Shown: positions 17,058 through 25,138 of the stretch, one piece after another | How positions within the stretch are numbered: position 1 is the first letter of the stretch | Layout: every line of letters begins with the position of its first letter | Source of the DNA: GCA-002697625 sp002697625 | GTDB taxonomy: Bacteria > Bacteroidota > Bacteroidia > Flavobacteriales > BACL11 | NCBI GenBank assembly: GCA_964004625.1 | Contig: CAXFOB010000033.1 | Location: 1-64,000, forward strand | Direction: 5' to 3' | Length of the DNA stretch: 64,000 nucleotides | The notes under the pieces: generated by a model | What the model saw: only the letters and a program-made list of their open reading frames with translations | Told to the model about the DNA's origin: nothing | The model's database searches: none | Made by a program: the position numbers and the translations under genes

Positions 17058-17627
17058 TTATTGTTCTTCTCCCCAACTATATGAATTGTTTTTTAGACCA
17101 GCGAGTGTTACAACCCTATCAATTACTGTAGCAGCAAGTTCCTCAAAATTAGTTGGATTACTATAAAAAGAAGGTGTTGCAGGACAGATTATCCCTCCGC
17201 TTTCAGTAATTGTTTTCATATTTTTGATATGTATAAGACTTAATGGAGTTTCTCTTGCTACTATTATTAGTTTTCGTCTTTCTTTTAATATTACATCAGC
17301 AGCTCTAGTACTTAAATCATTTGAAATGCCAGAAGCAATTCTTCCTAAGGTGCCCATTGAACAAGGGCAAATAATCATGGTATTATAATTTGCGGAACCA
17401 CTAGCAAAAGGAGCCATAAAATCCATTTTATTATAAAAGGTGAATGGATATTCTTTATAAGAAGTATTTTCTAATTCTTTTTCCCAAACAAACTTAGCAT
17501 TATCAGACATTATAACGCCTATACTTTCAATTTGATTCTTTAATTGAATTAATTTATCGAATAAGACTTTTGCATAAATAGACCCACTTGCTCCTGTAGC
17601 TGCTATGACAATTTTGTGTTTTTTCAT
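17058..17627 (-). CDS. ubiX: Flavin prenyltransferase UbiX
   Basis: A 189-residue flavoprotein of normal UbiX length. It begins KIVIAATGASGSIYAKVLFDKL (FMN phosphate-binding region), then has MAPFASGSANYNTMIICPCSMGTLGRIA and RKLIIVARETPLSLIHIKNM. UbiX prenylates FMN to make the cofactor of UbiD-type decarboxylases; in menaquinone users the partner is often a UbiD or MqnL-type enzyme, not seen here. The start codon overlaps the stop of the upstream beta-barrel gene by 4 bases, so it belongs to the tlpA operon. Confidence 0.94.
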   Translation of the reverse strand: MKKHKIVIAATGASGSIYAKVLFDKLIQLKNQIESIGVIMSDNAKFVWEKELENTSYKEYPFTFYNKMDFMAPFASGSANYNTMIICPCSMGTLGRIASGISNDLSTRAADVILKERRKLIIVARETPLSLIHIKNMKTITESGGIICPATPSFYSNPTNFEELAATVIDRVVTLAGLKNNSYSWGEEQ

Positions 17628-18214
17628 ATTATATAATGTATTGTAAAGCTCAAAACTGTATTGTATTGACCTCTTTTAAAAATAAAAATTCTTTCTGTAT
17701 CGTATCCTCTTATTGGTAAAACTGAATTTCCTAACCTTGTATTTAGAGACATTTTTTCAGAATAATGATAATATATTCCTATAAACGCACTTATGTCTGT
17801 TTTGTCAAAAGGAGGATCAGAATTTACAGATCCATAAACATCATTATCTTTTGCACTTAGTAAGAAAGCTGTTTGAATACCAGATTCTATCGATAATAAC
17901 TCATTTTGATTATAATTTAAAGAAATAGGTATTTCTAAATAAGAAGTAGATATATCAGGAATTCCGTTTTGATTCAATTTAGGGTTTCTACTTCCTTTTT
18001 GAATAAAATTCATTTCCATCTTTATATTTGTAATTGAAGAAACAGGAGCTTGAGTAAATACACCTAAGAATAATCCAGCTTTATTATATCCGGATAAGTT
18101 GTCTCCTGAAACTTGAGAGGAAGAAATACCTCCAATTAAACCTCCGTTAAAGTTTTGTGATTTTACATTATTGGAAATCAAAATAATAAAAAGAAATAAA
18201 ATTTTTTTTCCCAT
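17624..18214 (-). CDS. PorT-like outer-membrane beta-barrel protein
   Basis: A 196-residue protein with a signal peptide (MGKKILFLFIILISNNVKSQ) and alternating beta-strand patterns throughout. GGLIGGISSSQVSGDNLSGYNKAGLFLG and LEIPISLNYN are typical of the PorT/OMP_b-brl_2 family of small Bacteroidota barrels. A role in the outer membrane is clear, but no specific function is shown. It lies 1 base after the DUF6588 gene and overlaps ubiX by 4 bases. Confidence 0.82.
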   Translation of the reverse strand: MGKKILFLFIILISNNVKSQNFNGGLIGGISSSQVSGDNLSGYNKAGLFLGVFTQAPVSSITNIKMEMNFIQKGSRNPKLNQNGIPDISTSYLEIPISLNYNQNELLSIESGIQTAFLLSAKDNDVYGSVNSDPPFDKTDISAFIGIYYHYSEKMSLNTRLGNSVLPIRGYDTERIFIFKRGQYNTVLSFTIHYII

Positions 18215-18215
18215 T

Positions 18216-19178
18216 TTATCTAAGCCCTATTCCAACTCCTATGGTAGTTACAGGATATTCCGAGAAGGTATGGTTTATTTGAATTGCTAAAAGTGCAAGG
18301 TTTACTTTAACTCCTAAATTTGTTCTAAATTTATTTAGTCCATCAAAATCAAAGTCTAGTGGAATATTAAATTCATTATCACCAAAATTAAATTTTCCAT
18401 TAGTATTGGTGTTAAATACCGTTTGGTTAGAATTGTATCCAACACTTGCGTGTCCAGTGAATATAAGTATTTTTTTAGACGCTATTAAGTTGATTGTTGT
18501 TGATTTTATATTTAAATCAACGTCTTGTTTAATTCCAACAGATGGTTCATAGTTAAAATTTGTATTTAAACTAGTATGTCCAAATTGAAATGATAAATCT
18601 AAAGGAATTATATTTCCAACAATTGGGATATATTGCATTAAATCATGCTTTAAACCAATTCCCCAAAGATTAACAGATCCTTTACCTATAAATCCTAACG
18701 AAAAATTGTAGTTCGGTAAATATCTAATATCTAGTTCAGTCTTTTTTATTAATCCTATTCCGGCATTAAGCATTGGTACCGGAATATAATTTTTATTTAT
18801 TTTACCTTGGTTCGGCATTTGAAACTCATATGTGTTAGCATATGTAATTAATGAACCATCTCCAGAACCAAGTATAGTAGGAGTTTCATTACCTGAAAAA
18901 TTATTTCCTGTAATTAAAGAAGGGTCAAAAGTAAGCATCTCTTCAGGTATGTTAACTGTATTTAATGTAAATGTAACATCAAACCCTAGAGGTTTATGAG
19001 GTTTTGCTGTATTATACCATCCATTATTAAGTCCCGAGCCAAAAGCTTCAGCCAGTGGAGAAAAGTATGACTCAAGTAGTGCTGAGGCATCGTCAATATT
19101 ATTTATGCTATTTGTTTGAGAAAAAATATTTTTTGAAAATATAAATCCTAGGAAAAATATTAATATTATTTTTTTCAT
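18216..19178 (-). CDS. DUF6588-type outer-membrane protein
   Basis: A 320-residue exported protein with a signal peptide (MKKIILIFFLGFIFSKNIFSQ). The start of the mature region (DDASALLESYFSPLAEAFGSGLNNGWYNTAKPH) and the beta-rich remainder ending in VTTIGVGIGLR match the DUF6588 family as I know it, probably a beta-barrel. Its biochemical function is unknown. It lies 4 bases after the Omp28 lipoprotein gene and 1 base before the PorT-like gene. Confidence 0.78.
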   Translation of the reverse strand: MKKIILIFFLGFIFSKNIFSQTNSINNIDDASALLESYFSPLAEAFGSGLNNGWYNTAKPHKPLGFDVTFTLNTVNIPEEMLTFDPSLITGNNFSGNETPTILGSGDGSLITYANTYEFQMPNQGKINKNYIPVPMLNAGIGLIKKTELDIRYLPNYNFSLGFIGKGSVNLWGIGLKHDLMQYIPIVGNIIPLDLSFQFGHTSLNTNFNYEPSVGIKQDVDLNIKSTTINLIASKKILIFTGHASVGYNSNQTVFNTNTNGKFNFGDNEFNIPLDFDFDGLNKFRTNLGVKVNLALLAIQINHTFSEYPVTTIGVGIGLR

Positions 19179-19182
19179 TTAA

Positions 19183-20085
19183 TTAATTTATTAGTGGTAT
19201 TTTTTCAGCTTGAACTATTTCATAATTTGAATTATTATAAATATAAGCTATCACTTCCATATTCTCTTCATCCCATCCAGTACAGTTTCCATTACCCATA
19301 AATAATGTATTTAATGAATAATTTTCATTTTGACTTTCTAGTGCTGAAATATTCACTGTATAATTTTTATCCCATGTGTCACCAGAATTAAAACTGTTTC
19401 CAATACTTTCACCAAATGTTGTGTTTAAAATTTTTCTAAGGACGTGTTTGTGATTATATTCTTCATTATCTATATCAATGTTTTTTTGCCATTGTATAAT
19501 ATTATTTTCTGTGAGGCATAAAACAATGTTATATGAGCTGTTTAAATTTGTTAACGATTCAACTTCTAATGTTATATTTCCAATTCCATTAGAGACATTT
19601 GAGTTAATATTAATACTAAAGATTGGGTCTTTCTCAAGTTCATCTTGAACTTTTTCTCCCCATTCGTCTTTGGAAAGTTGGTGGTTAGTATTAAATCCAA
19701 TTCGATTTACCATTCCTACTGGAAGTCCAGCACTTGTCATATCAAACAAATCATCAATATTATCTGCATCTTCTGTTCGGAAATCGTATGTATATTGTGA
19801 AGAAGATAAAGGATTAGGAATTGAAAAGTTTGAATGTGGATGAATAGCTATTCCAATTACTCTATCTCCATATGCATTTTGTAGAGCTTCTAATTCTGAA
19901 GCAGCTGAAGGACAATTAGGACATCTGTGACCTGTGAAATCTTCAATTAAAACCTTTTTCACAACAGAAGTTGTATCAACTGGATTAGTTGTTCCTGCAG
20001 TCATGTAATCACCTTCAATAACATCACATGAGTAGAATCCTGTTAAAAATCCAATAAGCAAACCATATAAAATATTTTTTTTCAT
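19183..20085 (-). CDS. Omp28-related thioredoxin-like lipoprotein
   Basis: A 300-residue protein with a lipoprotein signal (acylated Cys20 in GFYSC). A thioredoxin-like region follows, with EDFTGHRCPNCPSAASEL (CxxC at 55/58), then an Omp28-type beta-rich part including HKHVLRKILNTTFGESIG. Omp28-family proteins are surface or outer-membrane lipoproteins of Bacteroidota with a presumed redox CxxC; no substrate is known. It shares an operon with a TlpA thioredoxin, which could reduce it. A second, T9SS-exported member of the family is encoded at 22369-24213. Confidence 0.85.
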   Translation of the reverse strand: MKKNILYGLLIGFLTGFYSCDVIEGDYMTAGTTNPVDTTSVVKKVLIEDFTGHRCPNCPSAASELEALQNAYGDRVIGIAIHPHSNFSIPNPLSSSQYTYDFRTEDADNIDDLFDMTSAGLPVGMVNRIGFNTNHQLSKDEWGEKVQDELEKDPIFSININSNVSNGIGNITLEVESLTNLNSSYNIVLCLTENNIIQWQKNIDIDNEEYNHKHVLRKILNTTFGESIGNSFNSGDTWDKNYTVNISALESQNENYSLNTLFMGNGNCTGWDEENMEVIAYIYNNSNYEIVQAEKIPLIN

Positions 20086-20089
20086 AATA

Positions 20090-21751
20090 TTAGAAACTTG
20101 AAGAAATATTTAAACTAAATCCATTTGAAGAAGGCACTTCCTTACATACTCCTCCTACACAGAAAATACCCGCTCTTTTTTTGCCATATCCCATTGCAAA
20201 TCGATTCGCTCCTTTTAGGTATCCTACAGATACATTTGCGTAATGCAATCTTTTTTCTTCATCATAATTACCATAATTATACATATCTTGAATTGCAAAA
20301 AACCAATTCGGTGAGATTGTATATTCTACTAGTAACATGTGCCAGCTACCATCACCTTTTTTCTCAGCATTAGGATCATCCTTAGATCTTAACGTTTGTA
20401 ATTCGATTCTGATAGAATGCCCTTTTTTAATCTTATAACTTACATCTGCAATAGCTATTGTTGATTTAATTATACCATATTCTCCCATAGGCTTTCCTTC
20501 TAATACATCTTTATTGTATGATTGTTTAGCGAGAACAAAATTGGTTTTTATAATTTTATTTATTTTTTTATTTACTTCTAAATTGAAATCTGAAAAGTAA
20601 AGAGTCTCTCCTTTAATTTTAAACAAAGCAGCACTATGTGTTAAACTATCAATATCATTTAAGAAGGATGTCCCCCCTTGAATACTATTAGTTCTTGCAA
20701 AGTTAAGGTTTAGTTTAGTTCCGTACTTCCCACCAAGAAGAGTTTTCCTAGGAATTTTATAGAATATGTTTGTGTTAAATCCGAATTCTCCTTCCGGTTG
20801 AGTAGCGCATGGATAGAGTGATAACAGGGTGTAAGCATGTTGTTTACTTAAGGTAGGAATGTAGTTTATGATATATTCTTTCTTTTTTGCTCTTTCAGAA
20901 CGAAAGTCCATGTGGTCTACAAAGTGACTTTCTAGAGTAATACCTAATCCTTTTTGAGAATATGCGATATTATTAACAATTGCCTTTCCGCTTGCATAAT
21001 TATTTTCGGATTGTACCATACTACCAACAGGATCATTAATCTTATGAGCAAATTCTCCGTAATAGTTAAATCCACCATGAGATAAATTTAACCTTGTAGA
21101 CATAGTTGCTACATTCTCTGGTAAAACAAAGGAAGGGTTATTATCACTTTGAAACCTACTTACAAAGTTTCCTCCAATAATTATAGAAGTTTCACTTTCT
21201 AGCTTTAATGTTTCATTTAGATTTATTTCAGCGTCTGTACCTCTAATAATACCTTTAGCATAGTCAAAATATGTTCTACTTTTACCTATTAATCCAGTGA
21301 GATAAACTCCGTTTAATGGAGTATATTTTAATTTTAATCCATCTAAAGAATTATCTATTCCCAATCCTTTATCCTCATAAATTCTCAGTGTCAACCCACT
21401 TCCAAATTGCTCGTAATAATTACCAACAGTCACCTCTAATCCATCAGAAGTATAAGTAGCAAAACGAAACGGAATTCCATTTCCTTTATATTGAGGATCG
21501 TAATCTTTTAGTGCATTTAAATAACTTTCATATCTCAATCCTGCAGTAAAATTTTCTTTGGTATACAATATGTTTAAATAAGCATTATTTAAGATTCTTT
21601 CTGGAGTAGGTTCATTTGCCCCAATAGAAGAATCCACAAAGTAAGATTGTAAATTTGTTTCAAAATTTCCATGAATCTCTGCTGTATTATCCTGTGATAA
21701 TAATTTACTAGAGAAACAAAAAACAAGAAGTATGGTAAAAATCTTTTTCAT
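20090..21751 (-). CDS. DUF6029-type outer-membrane beta-barrel protein
   Basis: A 553-residue protein with a signal peptide (MKKIFTILLVFCFSSKLLSQ), predicted beta-rich throughout. The segments RYESYLNALKDYDPQYKGNGIPF and GNYYEQFGSGLTLRIYEDKGLGIDNSLDG are characteristic of DUF6029 proteins, and the C-terminal strand ends NGFSLNISSSF with the terminal Phe of a barrel. Function is unknown. Placed between tlpA (3-base gap) and the Omp28 lipoprotein gene (4-base gap), an arrangement suggesting a shared exported redox or assembly process. Confidence 0.82.
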   Translation of the reverse strand: MKKIFTILLVFCFSSKLLSQDNTAEIHGNFETNLQSYFVDSSIGANEPTPERILNNAYLNILYTKENFTAGLRYESYLNALKDYDPQYKGNGIPFRFATYTSDGLEVTVGNYYEQFGSGLTLRIYEDKGLGIDNSLDGLKLKYTPLNGVYLTGLIGKSRTYFDYAKGIIRGTDAEINLNETLKLESETSIIIGGNFVSRFQSDNNPSFVLPENVATMSTRLNLSHGGFNYYGEFAHKINDPVGSMVQSENNYASGKAIVNNIAYSQKGLGITLESHFVDHMDFRSERAKKKEYIINYIPTLSKQHAYTLLSLYPCATQPEGEFGFNTNIFYKIPRKTLLGGKYGTKLNLNFARTNSIQGGTSFLNDIDSLTHSAALFKIKGETLYFSDFNLEVNKKINKIIKTNFVLAKQSYNKDVLEGKPMGEYGIIKSTIAIADVSYKIKKGHSIRIELQTLRSKDDPNAEKKGDGSWHMLLVEYTISPNWFFAIQDMYNYGNYDEEKRLHYANVSVGYLKGANRFAMGYGKKRAGIFCVGGVCKEVPSSNGFSLNISSSF

Positions 21752-21754
21752 TTA

Positions 21755-22252
21755 TTATTCTGAAATATGTTCAATTTGTTCATATAACTCCTCCTCATCT
21801 CCATCTATATATCCTTTGTGTTCCCACACAATGCTTCCTTCACCATTTAAAAGAAATGTATGAGGAACTGTAGATACTCCTAGAGCTCTTGCAAGTTCTC
21901 TATTAGAGTCAATAAACACCTCATAATCCCATCCAGAAGCATTAACATATGGCTTAACTTTTGAAGCAGAACGACTATCATCAATAGATACAGCAACTAG
22001 TTTTACACCTGTTTCTTCTTGCCAATCTTCATAAACTTCAGCAATAGTATTTAATTCTTTTTTACAAGGCTTGCACCATGTTGCCCAAAAGCTAATCACT
22101 ATAGGATTATCATCATTACTTAGGTTTTGAATATTCACTAATTTTCCTTTTAAGTCCTTAACTTTTACAGAAGGTAAATTTCTGCCTTGAGAAAAAGAAG
22201 AAATTGAGAATAATACTATTGTAAATATAGATAATATAATTTTTTTTATCAT
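21755..22252 (-). CDS. TlpA-family periplasmic thioredoxin
   Basis: A 165-residue protein with a Sec signal peptide (about 1-22) and a thioredoxin fold of the TlpA/ResA type. The active site is WATWCKPCKKE (Cys60, Cys63), the cis-Pro loop is STVPHTFLL, and KPYVNASGWDYEVFIDSN is the typical insertion region. It would reduce periplasmic disulfides or support cytochrome c maturation. It heads an operon of outer-membrane proteins, so the CxxC of the downstream Omp28 lipoprotein is a plausible client. A TATATTTG element lies upstream. Confidence 0.92.
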   Translation of the reverse strand: MIKKIILSIFTIVLFSISSFSQGRNLPSVKVKDLKGKLVNIQNLSNDDNPIVISFWATWCKPCKKELNTIAEVYEDWQEETGVKLVAVSIDDSRSASKVKPYVNASGWDYEVFIDSNRELARALGVSTVPHTFLLNGEGSIVWEHKGYIDGDEEELYEQIEHISE

Positions 22253-22273
22253 GGTAATAATTTTAATTTTCTA

Positions 22274-22281
22274 CAAATATA
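22274..22281 (-). promoter_or_regulatory. Candidate -7 element for the tlpA-ubiX operon
   Basis: The minus-strand sequence is TATATTTG, an exact TAnnTTTG match, ending 21 bases before the tlpA ATG. No clear -33 TTTG is seen. Confidence 0.5.
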
Positions 22282-22310
22282 AAGGAATTATATCTGAATT
22301 ATTGTACTAA

Positions 22311-22339
22311 TAAAAGAAAAGCCCAACAATGTTGAGCTT
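22311..22339 (-). terminator. Terminator after the Omp28-like T9SS gene
   Basis: On the minus strand AAGCTCAAC pairs with GTTGGGCTT (one G-U pair) around ATT, followed by a T-rich run TTCTTTT. It ends the transcript of the 614-residue gene before the tlpA promoter. Confidence 0.75.
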
Positions 22340-22368
22340 CTCTTTAAGATGTTTTTTTTAAATAAAAA

Positions 22369-24213
22369 TTACTTAGTTACCGTAATTCTTTTCGTTGTTG
22401 TTAAGTTGTTAGATTTTATATTTATCATATAAATACCATTAGAAAGATTTGTTGTGTTTATAATATTCTTTGTTGAAGTTAAAACTAATTTCCCAAAAGC
22501 ATCATATATTTCAACTGATTTTATTTGTCCTTTAATAGTTAATTGTTCTTTAACTGGATTTGGAAAAATTGTAATAGATTCAGTGTCTTGATTGTCAATT
22601 AATGTTGTAACGCATGCTGATTGACAACTACTTAATGAGTTATATTGCCCGCTACCATCTCCAGGGTCTTGACAATTTCCTTGTCCGTCACAATTCCATG
22701 ATGGAGCAACCCCAGCATTAGACTCAAAATATGTTAAATCCTCATTAGTAAAGTTTCCATTAGGAGAATTGGTTCCACCCCAAGCAATAGTTCCATTATT
22801 TACATCTTTAACCTTGTAATTCCCAGGAGATAATAATCCGTCTCCATAAGAATCTTCCATTATGAAAGTATAACAGTTTCCAGGTGTAATAGTTGCGTAG
22901 GCGGTAGTTTGAGGAGATCCACTACTTGAATATGGTCCTCCTGTTGCAATGGTAATTCCATTTTCTTGAAGTTTCCATGTGGTTTCTGAAGGATAATTAT
23001 CTGTAGTAACGTCTATACTTACTTGGCCAGCAGTAGCGTTATACATTCCTTCGAAACTTCCAGATAAATAATTATTAGTAGTATTTTGATCTGTATTTCC
23101 ATTTGGGTTAGCAAGAGTAACATCTACACTATTTGTAGCAATTGCAGTTACTGAAATTTGAGGAATAGTTACTGTTGCGCTTGCTCCAGGGCCTAAATTA
23201 CCAGTCCATGGATAAGTTGTAGAAGTCCCTCCATTTATTGAATAGTTTACATCTAAAGACGTAAGATTAGTATTACCGTAGTTCTTGAAATCAATAGTTA
23301 AATCAGTAGTTGGAGTACACATGATGTTAGTAGAGGAAACATTGATTAAGTTAGCGTCATAGGCATTTGCAAATACTAAACTTGGATATACCTCAGTACC
23401 ACTAAGAATTTCTTGTTGTCCTTCACTTACAAAAGCTACTATAGCAATATTTGTTGGGTCAATAGTAGGAGATAGTGGATATCCAGAAATTTGATTTGGA
23501 ATAGTCCAGGTATCTGTAAAAGTGTATAATGTACCTGGAGAAATATTTGAAATAGTTTCTCCCCATTGACCTGTTAACATATGTCTTAACATGTGTTGAT
23601 GAGTATAAAGCCCTGTAGCAGGATCAATAGCGCTCGGATTATAACTAGCTCCTCCACTTTGAGGACCTAGTATGCCATTTTGTACTATTGCTACATTTAA
23701 CTTATTAGAACTTACGGTTTGTGTACCAGTATAATAAACTTCTACATCAACAGTTAGCGTATTAGTTGCCATATCCACACTTGCTTGTACACCAACATTT
23801 ACAGGAGATGTCTCAGCTAAGATTTGAGATGCAGCAGACCCCCAATCTCCTCTACTCATCGCGGTCCCACTTCCTTGACTCATGCTAAATTGATGTCTGT
23901 TAACTGTTCCTGCAGGATATCCAGCAAGACCACTTTGTGAAGCAATTGCAGACCCAAAATTCGTGTTAAAATCTGTACCAGGTCCCTGTGGATTTGCGTA
24001 ACCTCCAGTGTGAATATTTATTAAAAAAACATCATTTGGATTCGCATCATGTAGAGCTTGTCCAATTGCATGTCCATCTGGACAATATCCACAACTTATT
24101 CCAGTAAACTCTTCAAGAATGACATTTTTGTTTTCGGGACTTGTACTTACAAATGTTTGAGCATTTGCTAGAAATGTTCCGAGTACAAATAGAGAAAGTA
24201 AATTTGTTTTCAT
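22369..24213 (-). CDS. Omp28-like thioredoxin-fold protein with T9SS sorting domain
   Basis: A 614-residue exported protein with a signal peptide (about 1-18). An Omp28/thioredoxin-like region follows, with EEFTGISCGYCPDGHAIG (CxxC at 41/44) and HQHMLRHMLTGQWGE. Next come a CARDB-like beta domain (about 285-385), a further beta domain and a small cysteine-rich motif (Trp506 to Cys534, four Cys). The T9SS type A sorting domain (about 545-614, ITIFPNPVKEQLTIKG) is at the end. It is likely a surface or secreted redox protein. It is transcribed alone, with a TATATTTG element upstream and a terminator downstream. Confidence 0.87.
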   Translation of the reverse strand: MKTNLLSLFVLGTFLANAQTFVSTSPENKNVILEEFTGISCGYCPDGHAIGQALHDANPNDVFLINIHTGGYANPQGPGTDFNTNFGSAIASQSGLAGYPAGTVNRHQFSMSQGSGTAMSRGDWGSAASQILAETSPVNVGVQASVDMATNTLTVDVEVYYTGTQTVSSNKLNVAIVQNGILGPQSGGASYNPSAIDPATGLYTHQHMLRHMLTGQWGETISNISPGTLYTFTDTWTIPNQISGYPLSPTIDPTNIAIVAFVSEGQQEILSGTEVYPSLVFANAYDANLINVSSTNIMCTPTTDLTIDFKNYGNTNLTSLDVNYSINGGTSTTYPWTGNLGPGASATVTIPQISVTAIATNSVDVTLANPNGNTDQNTTNNYLSGSFEGMYNATAGQVSIDVTTDNYPSETTWKLQENGITIATGGPYSSSGSPQTTAYATITPGNCYTFIMEDSYGDGLLSPGNYKVKDVNNGTIAWGGTNSPNGNFTNEDLTYFESNAGVAPSWNCDGQGNCQDPGDGSGQYNSLSSCQSACVTTLIDNQDTESITIFPNPVKEQLTIKGQIKSVEIYDAFGKLVLTSTKNIINTTNLSNGIYMINIKSNNLTTTKRITVTK

Positions 24214-24249
24214 ATTGTTTGATTTTTAGTTTAAATTTTATAGAGATAG

Positions 24250-24257
24250 CAAATATA
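24250..24257 (-). promoter_or_regulatory. Candidate -7 element for the Omp28-like T9SS gene
   Basis: The minus-strand sequence TATATTTG matches TAnnTTTG and ends 36 bases before the ATG at 24213. Confidence 0.45.
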
Positions 24258-24358
24258 ACTAATAATTGTATTTAATCGTATAAAAATAAAATTAATCTAA
24301 AGTCTATGTTTTTTAGGACTCAAAGATAAATTCCCTATATTAGCTAAAAATTTGAATT

Positions 24359-25051
24359 ATGAAGAAGATACTACTTTCTATTTTATTACTCTCGAATGCA
24401 ACTATATCCTTTTCTCAAAGTTTGTTGGTTACAGGAGATTCGCTTGTTAATGGAAATGCTTCTGATTTTCAGATTGAATCTCATTTATATGTAAAGAATA
24501 TTTCTTCTGACACCGCTTTTGTGTATTGTGAAAAAACAGTAATTCAACAAAATCAGACAGGAACAAATAATTTTTGCTGGGCTGGTACCTGTTATGGAGA
24601 ATCTACAATGATATCAACCAAAGTTGATACAATATTATCCGGTATAGAAAGCTCGGGTTTTGCTGGGTATTATCAACCATGGAATGAATCTGATATTGCG
24701 GTTGTAGAATATTGTTTTTACCTATCATCAGATATAAATGATAGGACTTGTAAAACTGTAACTTATGACGCAACGAAGGTTACAGATTTAAATCAGATTA
24801 CATCTTCAGATAAAATAGGTTCTTTCTTCCCGAATCCTACAAAAGAATATACTAATTTTCAGTTTAATGTAAGTTTCCCTTCAATATTACAGATTGCAGA
24901 TGTTTTAGGTAATGTTGTTAAAATAATTGAATTGGAAGGCTCTGGTGAAAAAACCATTTACCTTGGAGATTTATACAAAGGTATTTACTTTGGTAATCTT
25001 ATTGAAAATGGTGAAATCGTAAAAATTAAAAAATTAATTATTAACAAGTAA
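24359..25051 (+). CDS. Small secreted protein with T9SS type A sorting domain
   Basis: A 230-residue protein with a signal peptide (MKKILLSILLLSNATISFSQ). A beta-rich N-terminal domain (about 20-145) contains six cysteines, including FCWAGTCYG, EYCFYL and DRTCKTV. A T9SS type A sorting domain (about 160-230, IGSFFPNPTKEYTNFQF to GIYFGNLIENGEIVKIKKL) ends the protein. The N-terminal domain looks like a single small immunoglobulin-like fold with disulfides; no function is recognised. It is flanked by a strong terminator and is probably monocistronic. Confidence 0.85.
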   Translation: MKKILLSILLLSNATISFSQSLLVTGDSLVNGNASDFQIESHLYVKNISSDTAFVYCEKTVIQQNQTGTNNFCWAGTCYGESTMISTKVDTILSGIESSGFAGYYQPWNESDIAVVEYCFYLSSDINDRTCKTVTYDATKVTDLNQITSSDKIGSFFPNPTKEYTNFQFNVSFPSILQIADVLGNVVKIIELEGSGEKTIYLGDLYKGIYFGNLIENGEIVKIKKLIINK

Positions 25052-25069
25052 TTTGTTTATTATATCCTG

Positions 25070-25099
25070 AAACCCCCTTATTTCTAAGGGGGTTTTTTT
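25070..25099 (+). terminator. Strong Rho-independent terminator
   Basis: AAACCCCCTTA (25070-25080) pairs perfectly with TAAGGGGGTTT (25085-25095) around TTTC and runs into a T tract. It separates the T9SS cargo gene from maeB. Confidence 0.92.
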
Positions 25100-25111
25100 A
25101 TACATAAGCAG

Positions 25112-25119
25112 TATATTTG
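25112..25119 (+). promoter_or_regulatory. Candidate -7 element for maeB-ruvA-sprA
   Basis: TATATTTG matches TAnnTTTG exactly, 19 bases before the maeB ATG and just after the preceding terminator. Confidence 0.5.
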
Positions 25120-25138
25120 TTGTTAAATTGTAAAAGTA

